A stretch of 62,092 nt of DNA from Pelagophyceae sp. CCMP2097 (taxonomy: Eukaryota; Sar; Pelagophyceae), in the NCBI GenBank assembly GCA_026770575.1, contig MU657165.1, positions 727,948-790,039 on the forward strand, written 5' to 3'. Positions 1 to 10,542 of this stretch are shown here, piece after piece. Position 1 is the first letter of the stretch. Every line of letters starts with the position of its first letter. The position numbers and the translations under genes were made by a program. Under the pieces are notes generated by a model. The model did not search any database. It saw only the letters and a list, made by a program, of their open reading frames with translations, and was not told the origin of the DNA.

Positions 1-110
1 GTCACCACCCGCCGCTTCTCTTCGCGCTCTCCCGTTTCTCTGCTCGCTGCGCTTCGCATGCCCTCCGCGCCGACTGTTTGATCGTCACGGTTTAAAGTAA
101 ATATCGCCGA
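1..110. repeat. Copy of the 75-bp dispersed repeat also found at 17.5 kb
   Basis: Positions 1-82 match the tandem units at 17452-17630 almost base for base, including the shared block CCGCCGCTTCTCTTCGCGCT. Similarity resumes around 95-110 (TAAAGTAAATATCGCC here, TAAAGTGAATATCGCT there). Here the copy lies over the 3' part of the Sel1-repeat reading frame; at 17.5 kb it starts at a stop codon. It could be a 3'-UTR-associated repeat or a small mobile element, and no terminal inverted repeats are visible. Confidence 0.75.
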
Positions 111-428
111 ACGGTTTAGCGATGGCTCTCTGTGGATGGCCTCGTCGTACGACTGGGCCACGCCCCTGCCCTTGCTGAACGCATTGCCTAGATTATTTTG
201 AGCGAGGGGATGCCCTTGGTCGGCTGCGCGTCGGTACCAGTGCGCGGCAGTCTTGTAGTCGATCTCGACACCCCTCCCATCTGCATAACATTGTCCTAAT
301 GACTTTTGAGATGGTACGTGTCCTTGCGCCGCAGCGAGCTGGTACAGCTGGAACGCCCGCTTAAAGTTCTGCTTGATACCCATGCTACCAATTTTAAACA
401 CCGATCCGAGCACGAACTGCGCCTCGGC
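1..428 (-). CDS. Sel1-like repeat protein, partial (runs off the window start)
   Basis: The minus strand reads as two Sel1-like (SLR/TPR-class) helical repeats: 'LGQCYADGRGV', then 'AAHWYRRAADQGHPLAQNNL', then the start of a third, 'GRGVAQSYDEAI'. The spacing and the WYRRAADQGHPLAQ core are diagnostic for Sel1 repeats, which mediate protein-protein contacts and are abundant in microalgae. The 5' boundary is a clean acceptor: a pyrimidine tract ending in CAG at 429-431 precedes GCCGAG. The third repeat stops matching the consensus at about 115, where the frame enters the dispersed repeat shared with 17.5 kb. It stays open to the window edge, so the protein is either continued outside or truncated by that repeat. 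The upstream exon was not found. Family call is firm; gene integrity is unknown. Confidence 0.7.
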
Positions 429-627
429 CTGGGGAAATTGAAGAGAGAGATATTTGGATTTTATTTTTTCAAAGCGAGTTTGGCGCGCGCTTGACCGATT
501 GGCTGGTCGCGGGCGCCGGCGCGAGCGCTCCCGCGGCGGCGGAGCGCGCTACAAGAAATATTAAGATAAATTCAAATCAATTTTATTTATCGCGATTTTA
601 AAATTTCCCCACATCCCTCACCTGAGG

Positions 628-2123
628 TCAGGGGTCTATTTGCGTCACGGTGGCCATTGCGTCCAAATCGACTGGCTTGAGGACGAGCATGAGGTCTCGG
701 TCGTAGTAGACGTTGCTCTCTTGGGGCGTCGACTCGCGCACGACGGCGAAGCCGGCCTTTGCCGCGAGGAGGCGGACTGCCTCGGGCGTGACGAAATAAA
801 AGCCCCCAACAGTATACTTGCTCTGCCGCTCGAAGCGCGCCCAGCCGGCGGGGCTGCGCGGAAGCGAGTCGGGGCGCGACGACGGGACGGGAGACTCACG
901 CCAAAAGGTTGGCCGTGGAGATGAAGGCGCGCGAGTCGTCGTCCTTCATCAGCGCGCCTGCGACGGCCGCGTGTTTCGATAAATACAGGCCTTTGACTCA
1001 CGGATTCTCTTGAGGCACCGGAACATGGCGTGGAGGTCCATGTGAACCATAACGTCAAAGCAATAGACGAAATCGTACGCCGCGCGCGAAGACGTCGGGT
1101 ACCTGCGAGGCGCGTCGGCGTTCCAAACACATCGTTCGCATCCGCCGGGCCATTCAAAACGTACGACCGGGGCTTGTCGTCGAAGCCGGCCTCAGATTCC
1201 GGGCCGTCGCCGTGCACGTGAGAGAACGTCACGTTCGGGCCTAGTCCGCCGTCGACGAAAATCTCCCTCGAGGGGAAACCGACAGGCCTCGAGCGACGCC
1301 TTGGCCTTTGCGAGCCTGCGAATCGCGGTCTGGGCGCAGCGGCGTGGTTACAAATACGCACATCTTGTCGGAGACGTCAAAGCAGCGAAGCCCCGCGACG
1401 TGCCTGTATGCGTTCATCCGAGCGAGCCGTCAGGGGTGCAAAACTCACGGTGCGACGAGTCGCGCAATGCGGCCGCCGCCTGAGCCGATCTCCGCGGCGG
1501 CCATGGACTGGGCATCGCCGAGGTAGGGTACCTACGGCGCCGCGTCCGCTCGGCCTCGGGTTCGAAGCGACGCACGATCCACTCGTCGACGACGGCCTGC
1601 GTGTCGCCGTGCGGCGCCCACTCGTCGCCGACGCAGGCCAGGTTGCGGTCCGCGGCGTCCTCGTCCGCGCAGCGGTTGCCCGACGCCATGTCCCGGACCC
1701 ACGCCGCGCCGGGGATCCACTCCGCCGCGTACCTGCAGAGAAACTTCGGAATAGCCATCTCGGAAAGACCATCTTCGCATCGCAAAGGGACTGTCCCACG
1801 GTCGCGCGAGGTGTGAACGAGGCTCGACGCCGGCGCCGCGCAAGTCCCAGAGCTTCTCGTTCGTCGCGACGTTGCCGGCCTCCGGGTACACCAGCGCGCT
1901 CGAGAGCGACCGCACCTGCGAAAGTAAGTCCTGAGTGACTCCGAGCACCGAGGGCCTCGCCGCGCGCGACTGTGGGGCGCACCATCTGCATCACGAGTTC
2001 CTGGCCGCGGCCCGCTTGCGCGCGCAGGTACTCCTCATGCCTACGCGGCGGCGGGTGCGCGAGCAGCATCGCGGTGGCGGGTGCGTGGGACGGCCAATGG
2101 AGGACTCCGCACCGGGTGTCCAT
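628..2123 (-). CDS. SAM-dependent class I methyltransferase, multi-exon
   Basis: A small-molecule or protein methyltransferase with the seven-strand Rossmann fold. In order on the minus strand: motif I 'EIGSGGGRIARL' (about 1500-1450), the acidic post-I strand 'DVSDKMLAKAKASLE' across an intron (donor GTGCGT), motif 'YDFVYCFDVMVHMDLH' (about 1075-1025), then 'FISTANLLA' and a final exon with 'GGFYFVTPEAVRLLAAKAGF', ending at TGA 628-630. Introns with GTGAGT donors join the last three exons in frame. N-terminal exons carry 'CRYAAEWIPGAAWVRD' and 'SALVYPEAGN'. The first ATG (2121-2123) and the first junctions are uncertain. The substrate cannot be read from sequence. The class is well supported by motif order; a Methyltransf_11/25-type enzyme is most likely. 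Confidence 0.72.
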
Positions 2124-3491
2124 TGTGTGTGGGTTCGTCTCTCGGTGAGGCTCGCCGAATCCTTTTTCTCATTTTCTTTCGGGGTTCCGTCGCACGTCGG
2201 GTTGGGTTCGTGCCTTTGGTCTTGCTCCAAGGGGTCTCTCCTATTGCGGCAGCGACGCTCTACGGCGGCGTCCGCGTGCCATGGCGGTGCTGGGTGCGGG
2301 CGGTCCCCGCCTCGCGACGCGCGCGAGGTCGGACGATACGGATGGCGACTTCTTTCCAGACGCCGACCAAGATGGCCCGCCGTCTCGGATCCGGTCTTTC
2401 GCGGCGTGCGTGCTGACGTGCACACCGCCCCGCCCCGGACAGAGGATGGAATCCCGTGCATCGAACTGCAGACCCGAGGCGCGGACCCTCCGCAACGGCA
2501 TCACAGCGAATACCAAAGTCTGGTCCCACATCAAAGGACCGCGTCCGCGCCACTCGAACCGCACCCCGCCGCACGAGATGCCGGCGACGTCGATTGGGGA
2601 CCCCGTGCATCGACCGATCCCTTGAGACTCGCGGTCGAAAAGCGACATGACGCACGCAGGCGGCAGCGCGGCGGCAGCGCATTCCGCGTCGTGACGTCGC
2701 GCGACCGGTGGAAGAAGCTGCCGTCGAGCGCGTTGGAAGCCCTGACCGTTTGGGTCGTGATGGCCATGACCGTAAGACCGTTTCGGTGCACCCACGGTTC
2801 GCCTAGCTGATTAAGTCCCAGCCTCTTTTCTTTTCCAAAAGAAAAAGGCTGGGACTTTATCAGCTAGACGGTTCGCGAGTCCGTCGCACGCCCTCGGCCG
2901 TCATCTCTAGGTCGTAGCGCTGTGGTCCTTCTTCGTGACTCTTTCCAACCTCCGAGCGCCGCGAGTTGAGCTGGCGGGGCCGCTGCCCACGGCCATCATC
3001 TTCGTTTCGCTCCTCGTCGCCGCCAGCGTCTGGCGCGAGGCTCCAAAGGAGGGGTACGCAAGGAGGGTCGTCGCAGAGGCCTGAATCCGAAGCACGCAGG
3101 GCGTCGCTGTCGTGGCCGTCTCGACGATGTGCTCTCTCTCCGGTCGCGTTGCAGACGAGGCGTCGGAGATCTGCGAGGCTGACGTCTGACGCGCCGGAGC
3201 AGACACAACACCAACAATATACACCCGTGCGCATCCGCGGAGCCGATCGTGGAGGGAGACTCGAGTCCCGGGGAGCTGTCCCCCGGGGGGGGGGCGCGGC
3301 CGGCCGGCGCGCCAACAACACAACACGGCCGCGGCCGCAGTTGATGGATTGACGCGCGCCGGACGAGCAGGGCCTGGCCTTGGAGGTTGCAATGTTGGAA
3401 GCTGCTGCCGTCTACGGTTCGCGGGCATGTTGGGCCTCCCATTCAAAGCGCTCAGCTGACGGTATTCACCGATTCTAAAACTTAATCTAGC
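2124..3491. other. 1.37 kb without a recognisable gene
   Basis: Long open frames occur on both strands, but all are Arg/Pro-rich GC-driven frames with no conserved domain, hydrophobic pattern or splice logic that I can support. The only clear structure is the hairpin element at 2803-2867. A G-run (GGGGGGGG) lies near 3286. An unrecognised gene cannot be excluded. Confidence 0.5.
2794..2876. mobile_element. 65-bp hairpin MITE with 9-bp target-site duplication
   Basis: Bases 2803-2867 form a nearly perfect fold-back. The left end CTAGCTGATTAAGTCCCAGC is the reverse complement of the right end with one mismatch, and pairing continues through the pyrimidine/purine core (CTTTTCTTTTCC against AAAAGAAAAAGG). 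The element is flanked on both sides by the same 9-mer, ACGGTTCGC (2794-2802 and 2868-2876). Terminal inverted repeats plus an exact 9-bp duplication are the signature of a non-autonomous DNA transposon; 9-bp duplications are typical of Mutator-like elements. It lies in gene-poor DNA, so it need not be spliced. Confidence 0.85.
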
Positions 3492-5209
3492 TCAGCGTGC
3501 CGAGTTCCTTGCGTCCCAAACGAAGCCGAGTGCCTCGAGCCGCGCTGCACGCTCGTCCGTTAAGCCACCGTCCGTGCCCTTGCGCTTTTGCCGCTGAGTT
3601 GACACCCAGAACCCGAGCTTGTACCCGTTGGCCGTCACAAACAGTCGAGGCACGAGACAGTCGCCGTGCTCCGCCTTGTACGCCTCGAGCCGCCCGAAAT
3701 TCTCTTCCCACGCGGCGCCCATCGGGTCCCAAACGAAGCCGAGCGCCTCGAGCCGCGCTGCCCGGTCGTCCGCTAAGCCACCGCCCTTGCCTTTGCGCGT
3801 TTCCCGCTGCCATTGCACCCATGTCCCGAGCTTGTACCCGTCGGCCGTCACAAACAATTTAGGCACGAGGCAGTCGCCGTGCTCCGCCTTGAACGCCGAT
3901 AAGCGGCCGAAGTTCACGTCCCAAGGGTCGACAAGCAGGAGCACCGCGGTCGAGAGTCCTCGCTTGAAAGCGTCGATGTCTCGGAAGCCGTCAAACTCGA
4001 CGTGTTCTCCCAAAACCGACACCACCTCGGGCTCCCGACCTTCTCGGCCCGCCGACTCCGCCTCGGCCCGGAGCCGATGCTGCAGCTGCACGTCGTGCTC
4101 GAGGAACGTCCGCAGGACGTTGACCGCGGTGCCGTAGTCGCCCTCGTCGACCGCGCCATTGAGACTTCGCACCGGGAGCAGCACATAGCCGACCTCTTTG
4201 CCGGGGCTGGTGCGCGTGGCGCGGCCCGACATTTGGAGGATGTCGACATGCGACCGCCTCGGTGTCGCGAGCACGACGAGATCGACGTCAGGGACGTCGA
4301 CGCCTTCGGATAGGAGCCTCGCGTTCGTCACCAGCGAAAAGTCGGAGCTCCGGAACCGGTCGAGCTCGGCGTCGCGCTCCGTCGCGTGCATATGACCGGA
4401 CACGCGCATCACGTCGACTTCCCGAGGCCGGTATGCTTCGAAGACGAGGTCGGCGTGCCGCTGGAATCGGACCGCGTCGGCGTTTGTGGTGTGGAACGAG
4501 ATCGCCTTCTTCCGGCCGAACCGCTCGCACGCGTCCAGAATCGCCAGCGAGAGCTCGGCGTCGTGGCGCGGCATTGCGTCGTCGTTGAGCAGGACGCCCA
4601 GGTCGGGAAAGCGCGCGGAGAGCGCCGCGTACGTCTCGGTCACGTTATCGACGAGGAGCTTGACCGGCACCGTGATGCCCTGCTCGACGGCTTCGCTGTG
4701 CGTCATCCGATCGCCTCGTCGAACACGGCGACGTCGATGGAAGCGCCGGCCTCGCCGATCCTCGGGAGACTGTCGTACGTCGAGAGCACGAGCTTCGGGC
4801 CGCGGCAGGGCTCGGCGAGGAACTGCGCGATCTCGGCCGCGTCGGTGGTGCACCGCACGCTCTTGTCCGAGCAGTCGCTGGCGACGACGAGCACAGAGGC
4901 GCCGTCGGCAAAGAATCGTGTCGAGTGCTCGCGGTACGACCGCAGCGTCTGCTCGATGAGCGCCTTCCGCGGGAGCACGACGAGCACGACGCTGGAATTT
5001 GACGATAGCGCTTCGACGACCCAGAGCCCGACCAGGGTCTTGCCGGCGCCAGACGGCAGCACGACCCGAGCGCGCCGGCGGCTGGGACTCTTGCCGTGAG
5101 GCGCACCGTCGTGGAGCCAGCGCACGGTCGCAGCGACCGCGTCCCGCTGGTGCGGTCGCGTGGCGGCGGGCACGTCCGAGTCGCGCGCGTCGGCCCGGCT
5201 GTCGGTCAC
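3492..5209 (-). pseudogene. SF2 helicase with two helicase-associated (HA) repeats; core broken at motif II
   Basis: Superfamily 2 DEAD/DEAH-type helicase. RecA1 (5209-4715) has 'RPHQRDAVAATVRW', Walker A 'LPSGAGKT' and the start of Walker B, 'VAVFDEA'. At 4707-4716 the frame changes, and the second frame resumes at 'AVEQGITVPVKLLVD', well past where the DEAH tail and the TATP motif III should be; about 50 residues are missing with no room for an intron. RecA2 (4706-3975) is intact, with 'LLSEGVDVPDVDLVVLATP' and 'QMSGRATR'. Two tandem HA domains follow (about 3930-3495), each 'HGDCLVPxLFVTAxGYKLGxWV'. HA helicases are common in algae and bacteria. No ATG fits the N-terminus; an upstream exon is possible. 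The deletion-plus-frameshift makes an active enzyme unlikely unless it is an assembly error. Confidence 0.75.
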
Positions 5210-5531
5210 CGGCGGACGCCGCGCCGCGACGCTCGGCGACGCGACTCAATCCTCCGTCTCAAGAAGGACCGAGGCGCGCGGCGGCCGTGCGGCACGCGGG
5301 GCCGACTTGGACGAGAGCGCCAACGAGAGGGCGAGCACGCCGAGACACGTCTGGAGGAACATAGCGCACGACCCGCCGCGGCGCGGGGACTTGACCGGTT
5401 AAACCCGGCGAGACTCCGAGTCACCGTGACCGACTTTAGATATCGCTAATATTCAGCGAAGCTTCGACGTCCTTGAAGAAAGTTGCCACGGGAGGGCCGC
5501 TCCACGAGAGCGCGCTTACACCGGCTCGGGG

Positions 5532-6416
5532 ATGCGGGGGCTCGTCGCCGCGCTGTGCCTGGCGTCGGCGTCGGCGCTGGTGGTCCAGCGCCGCGCGCCG
5601 GGTCTGACTCGCAGAGGCGCGGCGCCCGACTCCAAGAGTTTGAGCGACGAGGCGGTACGGCAGCGCTTCGCGGCGTCGGCCGCGCAGCAGTCGGCCAAGG
5701 TCGTCGAGGAGGCGGTGCGCACGCCCCGCTGTCGAAAACGGCCGATGCGAGTCGGCGACGTCTCACTCGGCAGGTGGTCGCGTCCAAGCGCAAACCGACG
5801 CTCACCGAGATCCGCGAGCGCGAGAGCGACAAGTACCAGCTCCGGCAGTCGACGCTCCTCGGCGACCACGCCTTTATCTGCGGTGCGCTCTTGAAACGCC
5901 CGCAGAAACGCCATACGCCGCGGAACCAGGCCTCCTGAGCGCAATCGTGGTCCACTTCGGGTCGCTGCACGCGGCCGAGTCGTACGCCATCGGTTCGTTG
6001 TTCGGCTGGTTCTACCTTTACTTGCTCGGCCGCTTCGTCGGGTCGCTGGGCGTGATGACGTACGAGGCCGTCGGCAACTCGGGCGTCGCGTGAGTCTCTC
6101 GAAAGAGCCGCCTCCCGAAAGACAGCCATCGACTTTCCTATGTAGCCAAGCGCGCTTCGCGATCATCGGCCTTCTGGTCCTCCTCGCCGGGAAGAACCGC
6201 GACGTCATCGAGTTTCTGCCACTCTTTGGAGGATTCTTCACGTACCAGATCTCAACGTTCGCGCGAAACCGCGTCGCATCACTCAAGGGGGAACACGCCT
6301 TCCTGCGAGAGAAGGGTGGATCCCTGTGCGACGCCGTCGCACCGATAGGTCCAAGTCGCGCGGCCGTACGAAAAGGTCAACCTCGTCGAGCTGTCGGGCC
6401 CCGGAAAGTGAACTAA
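5532..6416 (+). CDS. Plastid-targeted AtpI/CGLD22-like membrane protein
   Basis: Exons 5532-5714, 5774-5882, 5930-6089 and 6146-6416 join with consistent phases into 240 residues; introns use GTGCGC, GTGCGC and GTGAGT donors. The N-terminus 'MRGLVAALCLASASALV' is a signal peptide, suitable as the first half of a secondary-plastid leader. The mature part has a basic segment ('IRERESDKYQLRQS') and three or four membrane helices, including 'AESYAIGSLFGWFYLYLLGR' and 'RFAIIGLLVLLAGKNRDV', then 'LPLFGGFFTYQIS'. This layout resembles the CGLD22/ATP-synthase-protein-I family that assists assembly of the plastid ATP synthase; the assignment rests on remembered family pattern. An alternative tail in another frame ends at TGA 6409-6411, but no canonical splice joins it. 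Confidence 0.62.
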
Positions 6417-6564
6417 ACGCCCGCCTTCCCCCGTGTTTGATCCCCGTCGGATCTCCGTTTAAATCGCTCCTTTGATGTTGCTGAGGCGCCGACAGGTCGA
6501 GGTATGTGGGTTGGATTTAAAATTGAATGAGGGTTAGATCTAGTCGTCTTTTACTAAACGTCTT

Positions 6565-7356
6565 TTAATCGTCTTTGTCCGGCTCGACGTAGTCGGGCAC
6601 CGTGACGGGCAGCCGCGAGAAGATGGCGAGGTTGCACTGCTCGATGGCGGCGATGATGCCAAAGTCCATCTTGGTGCACAAATTTACTTGGCCGTCGTCG
6701 CCCGCGTCTAAATACGCCACGTAGCCAAGGTCGTCGCACCGCGCCGTGCCGCGCTTCACCAAAGCGGAAGCGACGCCGTGCCGACGTACCGCCGGGTCGA
6801 CGACGAGGAACTGCAGCACGCGCGCGTGCAGGCAAGTGTCGTCCATGTGTTGCGCCTGCTTCACTTTCAAGACGTGCGAGTAGACCTCCCACCACTTCAT
6901 AAAGACCGACGACCCGATCAAATAGTTCATGTGGACCATCAGCACGGCGAGGCGGAACGCGCCGAGGACCGTCGGGTACAGCGGCGTCCAGATGGCCAGC
7001 GCCAGAGCGTCGCCGTCGTCGCCGTCGATGACGTCTAAAAGTGGATAAGCAGAGTAGACGTAGAGCAAAAGCTGTGCCAAGCGCCGCGAGTGCAGCTCGA
7101 ACTTTGCGCGGTCCGACCCCTCGCCGACGACCTTGCGCGCGCCCGGGCTGGCGAGGAGGACGCCCTGGAGGAGCGAGACGCACTTTTCGTAGTTCTTCGG
7201 CCGGGAATAGTTAAACACCTGCACAATCGAGTACAAAAACTGCATGAGCCAGGCCTCGCGCCGGCGCGACGAAAGCGTCGTCCGCTTCGCAGGCGGCGCG
7301 GCCGGCGCCGCAGGCGGCGCGGCCGCTGCGGGGGCTGCCTTGGCGGCCTTTGGCAT
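6565..7356 (-). CDS. GNAT-family N-acetyltransferase
   Basis: Intronless frame of 263 residues starting at ATG 7354-7356. An Ala/Pro-rich leader (residues 5-25) precedes a mostly helical region and a C-terminal GNAT fold (about 165-245). Motif A is 'FLVVDPAVRRHGVASALV', a variant of the acetyl-CoA pyrophosphate loop V-x-P-x-x-R-x-x-G-x-x-x-x-L. It is followed by 'DDLGYVAYLDAG' and 'KMDFGIIAAIE', the usual strand 5 / helix 4 region. GNAT enzymes transfer acetyl from acetyl-CoA to amines; the substrate here is unknown. The gene is divergent from the glycosyltransferase at 7720, about 360 bp away. The family call is good; whether the N-terminal 160 residues form a separate domain is open. Confidence 0.75.
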   Translation of the reverse strand: MPKAAKAAPAAAAPPAAPAAPPAKRTTLSSRRREAWLMQFLYSIVQVFNYSRPKNYEKCVSLLQGVLLASPGARKVVGEGSDRAKFELHSRRLAQLLLYVYSAYPLLDVIDGDDGDALALAIWTPLYPTVLGAFRLAVLMVHMNYLIGSSVFMKWWEVYSHVLKVKQAQHMDDTCLHARVLQFLVVDPAVRRHGVASALVKRGTARCDDLGYVAYLDAGDDGQVNLCTKMDFGIIAAIEQCNLAIFSRLPVTVPDYVEPDKDD

Positions 7357-7719
7357 GAAGGACGAAAAAGAATCTATGCGCCGAAGCCGCGAGAGCTATG
7401 TGGCTCGTGGGACGACTGGCGAGACGATTGCAATGCGCCTCCGGCCGCACGCCCCAGATTCCTTTTGCCGAACCGCGCGGTGCTTCAAAATGTTCGGCGA
7501 CGCACGACCTGTTTTTGTAAACTCTTGACTTTTCCCGGAATTTGACCGGTACTACTGCCGCCGCCGGTACCGCGGCCGTCGCGACGGGCTCAGGCTCGAC
7601 GGCCCGGGAGTGATCGACAGCCACGGTCCCCTCGAGGCTCGCTGACTCGATTGCGGCCGAGCCTCCATCCGCGGTCCAGGCCCACGCGGCTCCGACACTG
7701 CCGTCGAGCCTCTGTCGTT

Positions 7720-9249
7720 ATGCGTCTTCTCTCGCGCCTCCTCCTCGCGGCGGTGCTGCCCCTCTGCGCCTCTTCGAATCTCTTCGACGACGCGGCGAGA
7801 CTCCTCTTTGATCTGCAGCACCCGACCGCGGCGGAGTGCGCGGCCGCGAAGTGGCACGTCCTCCGCAGCGGCGGCGCCCACCCGAGCGGCTACGCGAGCG
7901 GCGTGCACACCGTCGTCGCCGCCATGTCGGCGGCGGTGCTCGACGGCCGCCTCTTCAACGTAAAAAATAAGGGGAGCTGCGGCGCCTCAAGGCATTCAGT
8001 TGACGCGGCCTGCGCTGCCGCCGACCTCTTCCGGCCCCTCACAAACTGCACCATCAAAAGTGGGGCCGATGTGACGTACTCCGACGGCGGCGAGCGCTTC
8101 AAGCTAACGCCGCTGAAGCTCAAAGCCCAGGACGCGTCCAAAAAGAACTTCCCGCGCCTCGGCGCGCGCCTCGAGGCGCGCCTGACGCCGCGGCTGCGAT
8201 CGCAGCCGGCGCTCTTCTGGGCCGCCGTGGCGGCGGCGTTCGTGACGCGGCCGAGGAAGTGCCTCGCCGAATACGCCGACCGCCTCGAGCGCGCGGTGTG
8301 CCGAGGCGGCAACGCGAGCCGCGCCATCGCCGTCCACGCGCGGTCCTCGGAAAAGGCAGTCGAGGTGCGCATGACCTCGTGTACGATGACGTGTATGAAA
8401 GGATATTGTGCACGCCCTTGTGGGAGTCCATATCGCCTTGCATACTGTCTGACTGTTTAGGCATGAAGGTTTTAATATTATATACCGGCAAGTAGGCCTT
8501 GACCCACGACGCGGGCGAGTACGCGGCCGCGACGACGGCGTTCGTGACACAACTCGGCTACAAGCGCATCATCATCAGCTCCGACGTCCAGGCCGTCGCC
8601 GTGGCGAGCGGTGTCCCGACGGGAAGCCATTCGCAGGATGAATGATTCTGGGCACTGGTAGGGCGAGATCCGGCGGCGCCTCGTCTTGAAGACGCCGGGC
8701 CTTGACGTCGGCGTGGCTTCGGGCCGGAGCGACGGCGCGACGTGCGGCGACGCGACAATCGTCGCGGCCGAAGTTCTCTTGCTGGCGCGCGCAGACCGCG
8801 TTGTGGGCACTCTGAGCTCCAACGTCGGCCGCCTCGTCTACGAGCTGCAGTTCGCGAGGGTCATGCGCGCCGCGCCAGACGCCGGCGACGCGCCGCTCCC
8901 ATCTCCGAGATTCTTCGACGTAGACGGCCTCGCCGCGCCGTGGACGACGGGGGATGGCGACGTCGACAACAACATTAAGGGCTTTTGGTACCACCTCGCG
9001 CTCCAAAACTCGCTCCGATGCGTTTTCGCCTCGATCCATTCGCACCGGCCGCAGTGCCAACCGGCCAGCAAGCAGCTCCCGCCGGGGCTCTACGACAGCG
9101 CCGGCAAGTGCTTCGCCGGCTGCAGCCCGATCGACGCGCTCGGCGAAGCGCCGGCGAAGCGCATGACCAACCACCGGCCCGCCGCCGGCGTAAAGGCCAA
9201 GGCCGGGCCCGCGCAGGCAAAGGCTGCAACCGCGCGGCGGAGACGATGA
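7720..9249 (+). CDS. Fucosyltransferase-like glycosyltransferase (GT23/NodZ/FUT8-type fold), secretory
   Basis: Exons 7720-8364, 8496-8612 and 8662-9249 join in phase 0 throughout to give 449 residues. Donors are GTGCGC and GTCCCG; the second intron is only 49 bp. A signal peptide or anchor ('MRLLSRLLLAAVLPLCASS') leads into the lumen. Family features: 'ALFWAAVAAAFVTRP', 'AIAVHARSSEKAVEV' (compare the GVHVRRTDK loop of FUT8/NodZ), 'YKRIIISSDVQAVAV' (compare the acceptor S-D strand), and 'LLARADRVVGTLSSNVGRL' (compare FSSQVCRVAYE). These mark the donor-binding half of alpha-1,6/O-fucosyltransferase-like GT-B enzymes. Cysteines near 'SNLFDDAAR' and 'CVFASIHSHRPQC' suggest disulfides. Substrate unproven; a Golgi enzyme is likely. 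Confidence 0.68.
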
Positions 9250-9490
9250 CGATCGCAGCCGTCCGATGCGTGGAACATAGGGATCCCTAAGCTGGAACAT
9301 AAGACTTTGTCACCGACTAGACGGGGTAGGGCCGCCGCGCGGGCGAGAGGCTCGTGGGCTCCCGCAGAGTCCGGGCGAGTAGGAACCCACGACGCGACGA
9401 AGAACTTGAAGGCTCCCCGCGCTCGCCTAAACCGTTGGAACCGTTGGGACGAGTCTCGGTGCACAAAAGCGGCAGGTTGCCGGCGTATCC

Positions 9491-10310
9491 ATGCCTCCCG
9501 CAAGGAAGCCGTGGTGGGGCTGCGCCTCGGACGAGCTGCTCAAGGACAACGGCAACGCGACGGCGTCGGACTCTGGACCGCGGAGGAAAGGCGGGCGGCT
9601 GCGACAGAGCCAGAGGCGCACCCGCGCCCGCCGCCACGCGCCGCGCAGGCATCGCGCTCTGGCTGTGGTTCGAGGCGCTCGTCGGGCTCTCGCTGGTGAC
9701 GCTTGGCATTTCGCCCATCGCCGTCGCCAAGGTGCGTCCCCTTTCGAAGCCTTTGGCGCGCGCGACGGCGTCCGCTAGCTTCGGTGGGCGTGGGCGCTGG
9801 CGAGCCTCGGCGCCGCGGTCTGCCTGGCACTGGGCTGGGGCGCCTACGCATTGCGCGGGCGCGCGGGCTGGGTGGACATTTACGATGGAGGGTGGGACGA
9901 GCTCGTCCGCGAGGCGCGGTCCGGCGACTGCCCAGAAGCCAACTGGCCAAAGAGCCCGCCCGGCAACGAGCCCGGCGGCGCCGCCGCCGTCGCGCAGATC
10001 AGCAACGCCCGCGCAGAGTCGTTCCGTGAGCCCAAAGCCTCGACGCGCGCCCGCCGCCCCCGCGACGCACGCCGCGGTTCCGACGCGCGCCGCAGGCATG
10101 CGCCAGCACCGCATCGTCGCGCTGTCGCTGTTCTCGGCGCTGGTACGACGCCCCGCGCGCGCGACGGCTCCGCCGAACCCGTTCTAGGTGAGCACGGGCC
10201 TCGTCGTGATCGCGCTGATCCACCTGGCAGAGCCGAGCAATTCGTTCCTCGGCTCCGTCTGGGTCGCAGTCGTCGTGCTCCTCGGCGTGAGCGCGTCGAC
10301 GCTGCCGTAA
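9491..10310 (+). CDS. Small multi-pass membrane protein of unknown function
   Basis: Confident exons are 9649-9731, 9779-10025, 10096-10142 and 10188-10310, whose phases fit exactly (donors GTGCGT, GTGAGC, GTACGA). Exon 1 probably starts at ATG 9491 ('MPPARKPWWGCASDELL'), but its donor is not canonical. The product has four hydrophobic segments: 'IALWLWFEALVGLSLVTLGI', 'LASLGAAVCLALGWGAYAL', 'RIVALSLFSALVSTGLVVIA' and 'SVWVAVVVLLGVSAS'. A hydrophilic loop with 'WVDIYDGGWDELVREARSGD' sits between helices 2 and 3. I do not recognise the family. A 47-bp exon (10096-10142) is notable. Confidence 0.55.
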
Positions 10311-10542
10311 AACGCCGCGCCAAACAGTTGGGACACCCGTCAGGGATGACTGCAGGGCATCACAGAGTTCGCACGTGGCCGTCGTGCCCCGGATGCTTCC
10401 AGAGAGCTTAAGCTAGACTGGCCGCCGTAGGTTCTTCGCCAACGTCCACTTTGCCGTCGCGGACGACGCCGGCGTCGATGGCGTGTGAGCCGCGCTCTCC
10501 CCCGGCGCGCGGCGACACCCCGGCGTGCGGTGACGCGCGGCA

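Noticed and set aside
6411..6417. Alternative last exon of the AtpI-like gene reading RPYEKVNLVELSGPGK
   Set aside because: Attractive as protein, but no GT-AG pair joins it in frame; noted in the gene entry only.
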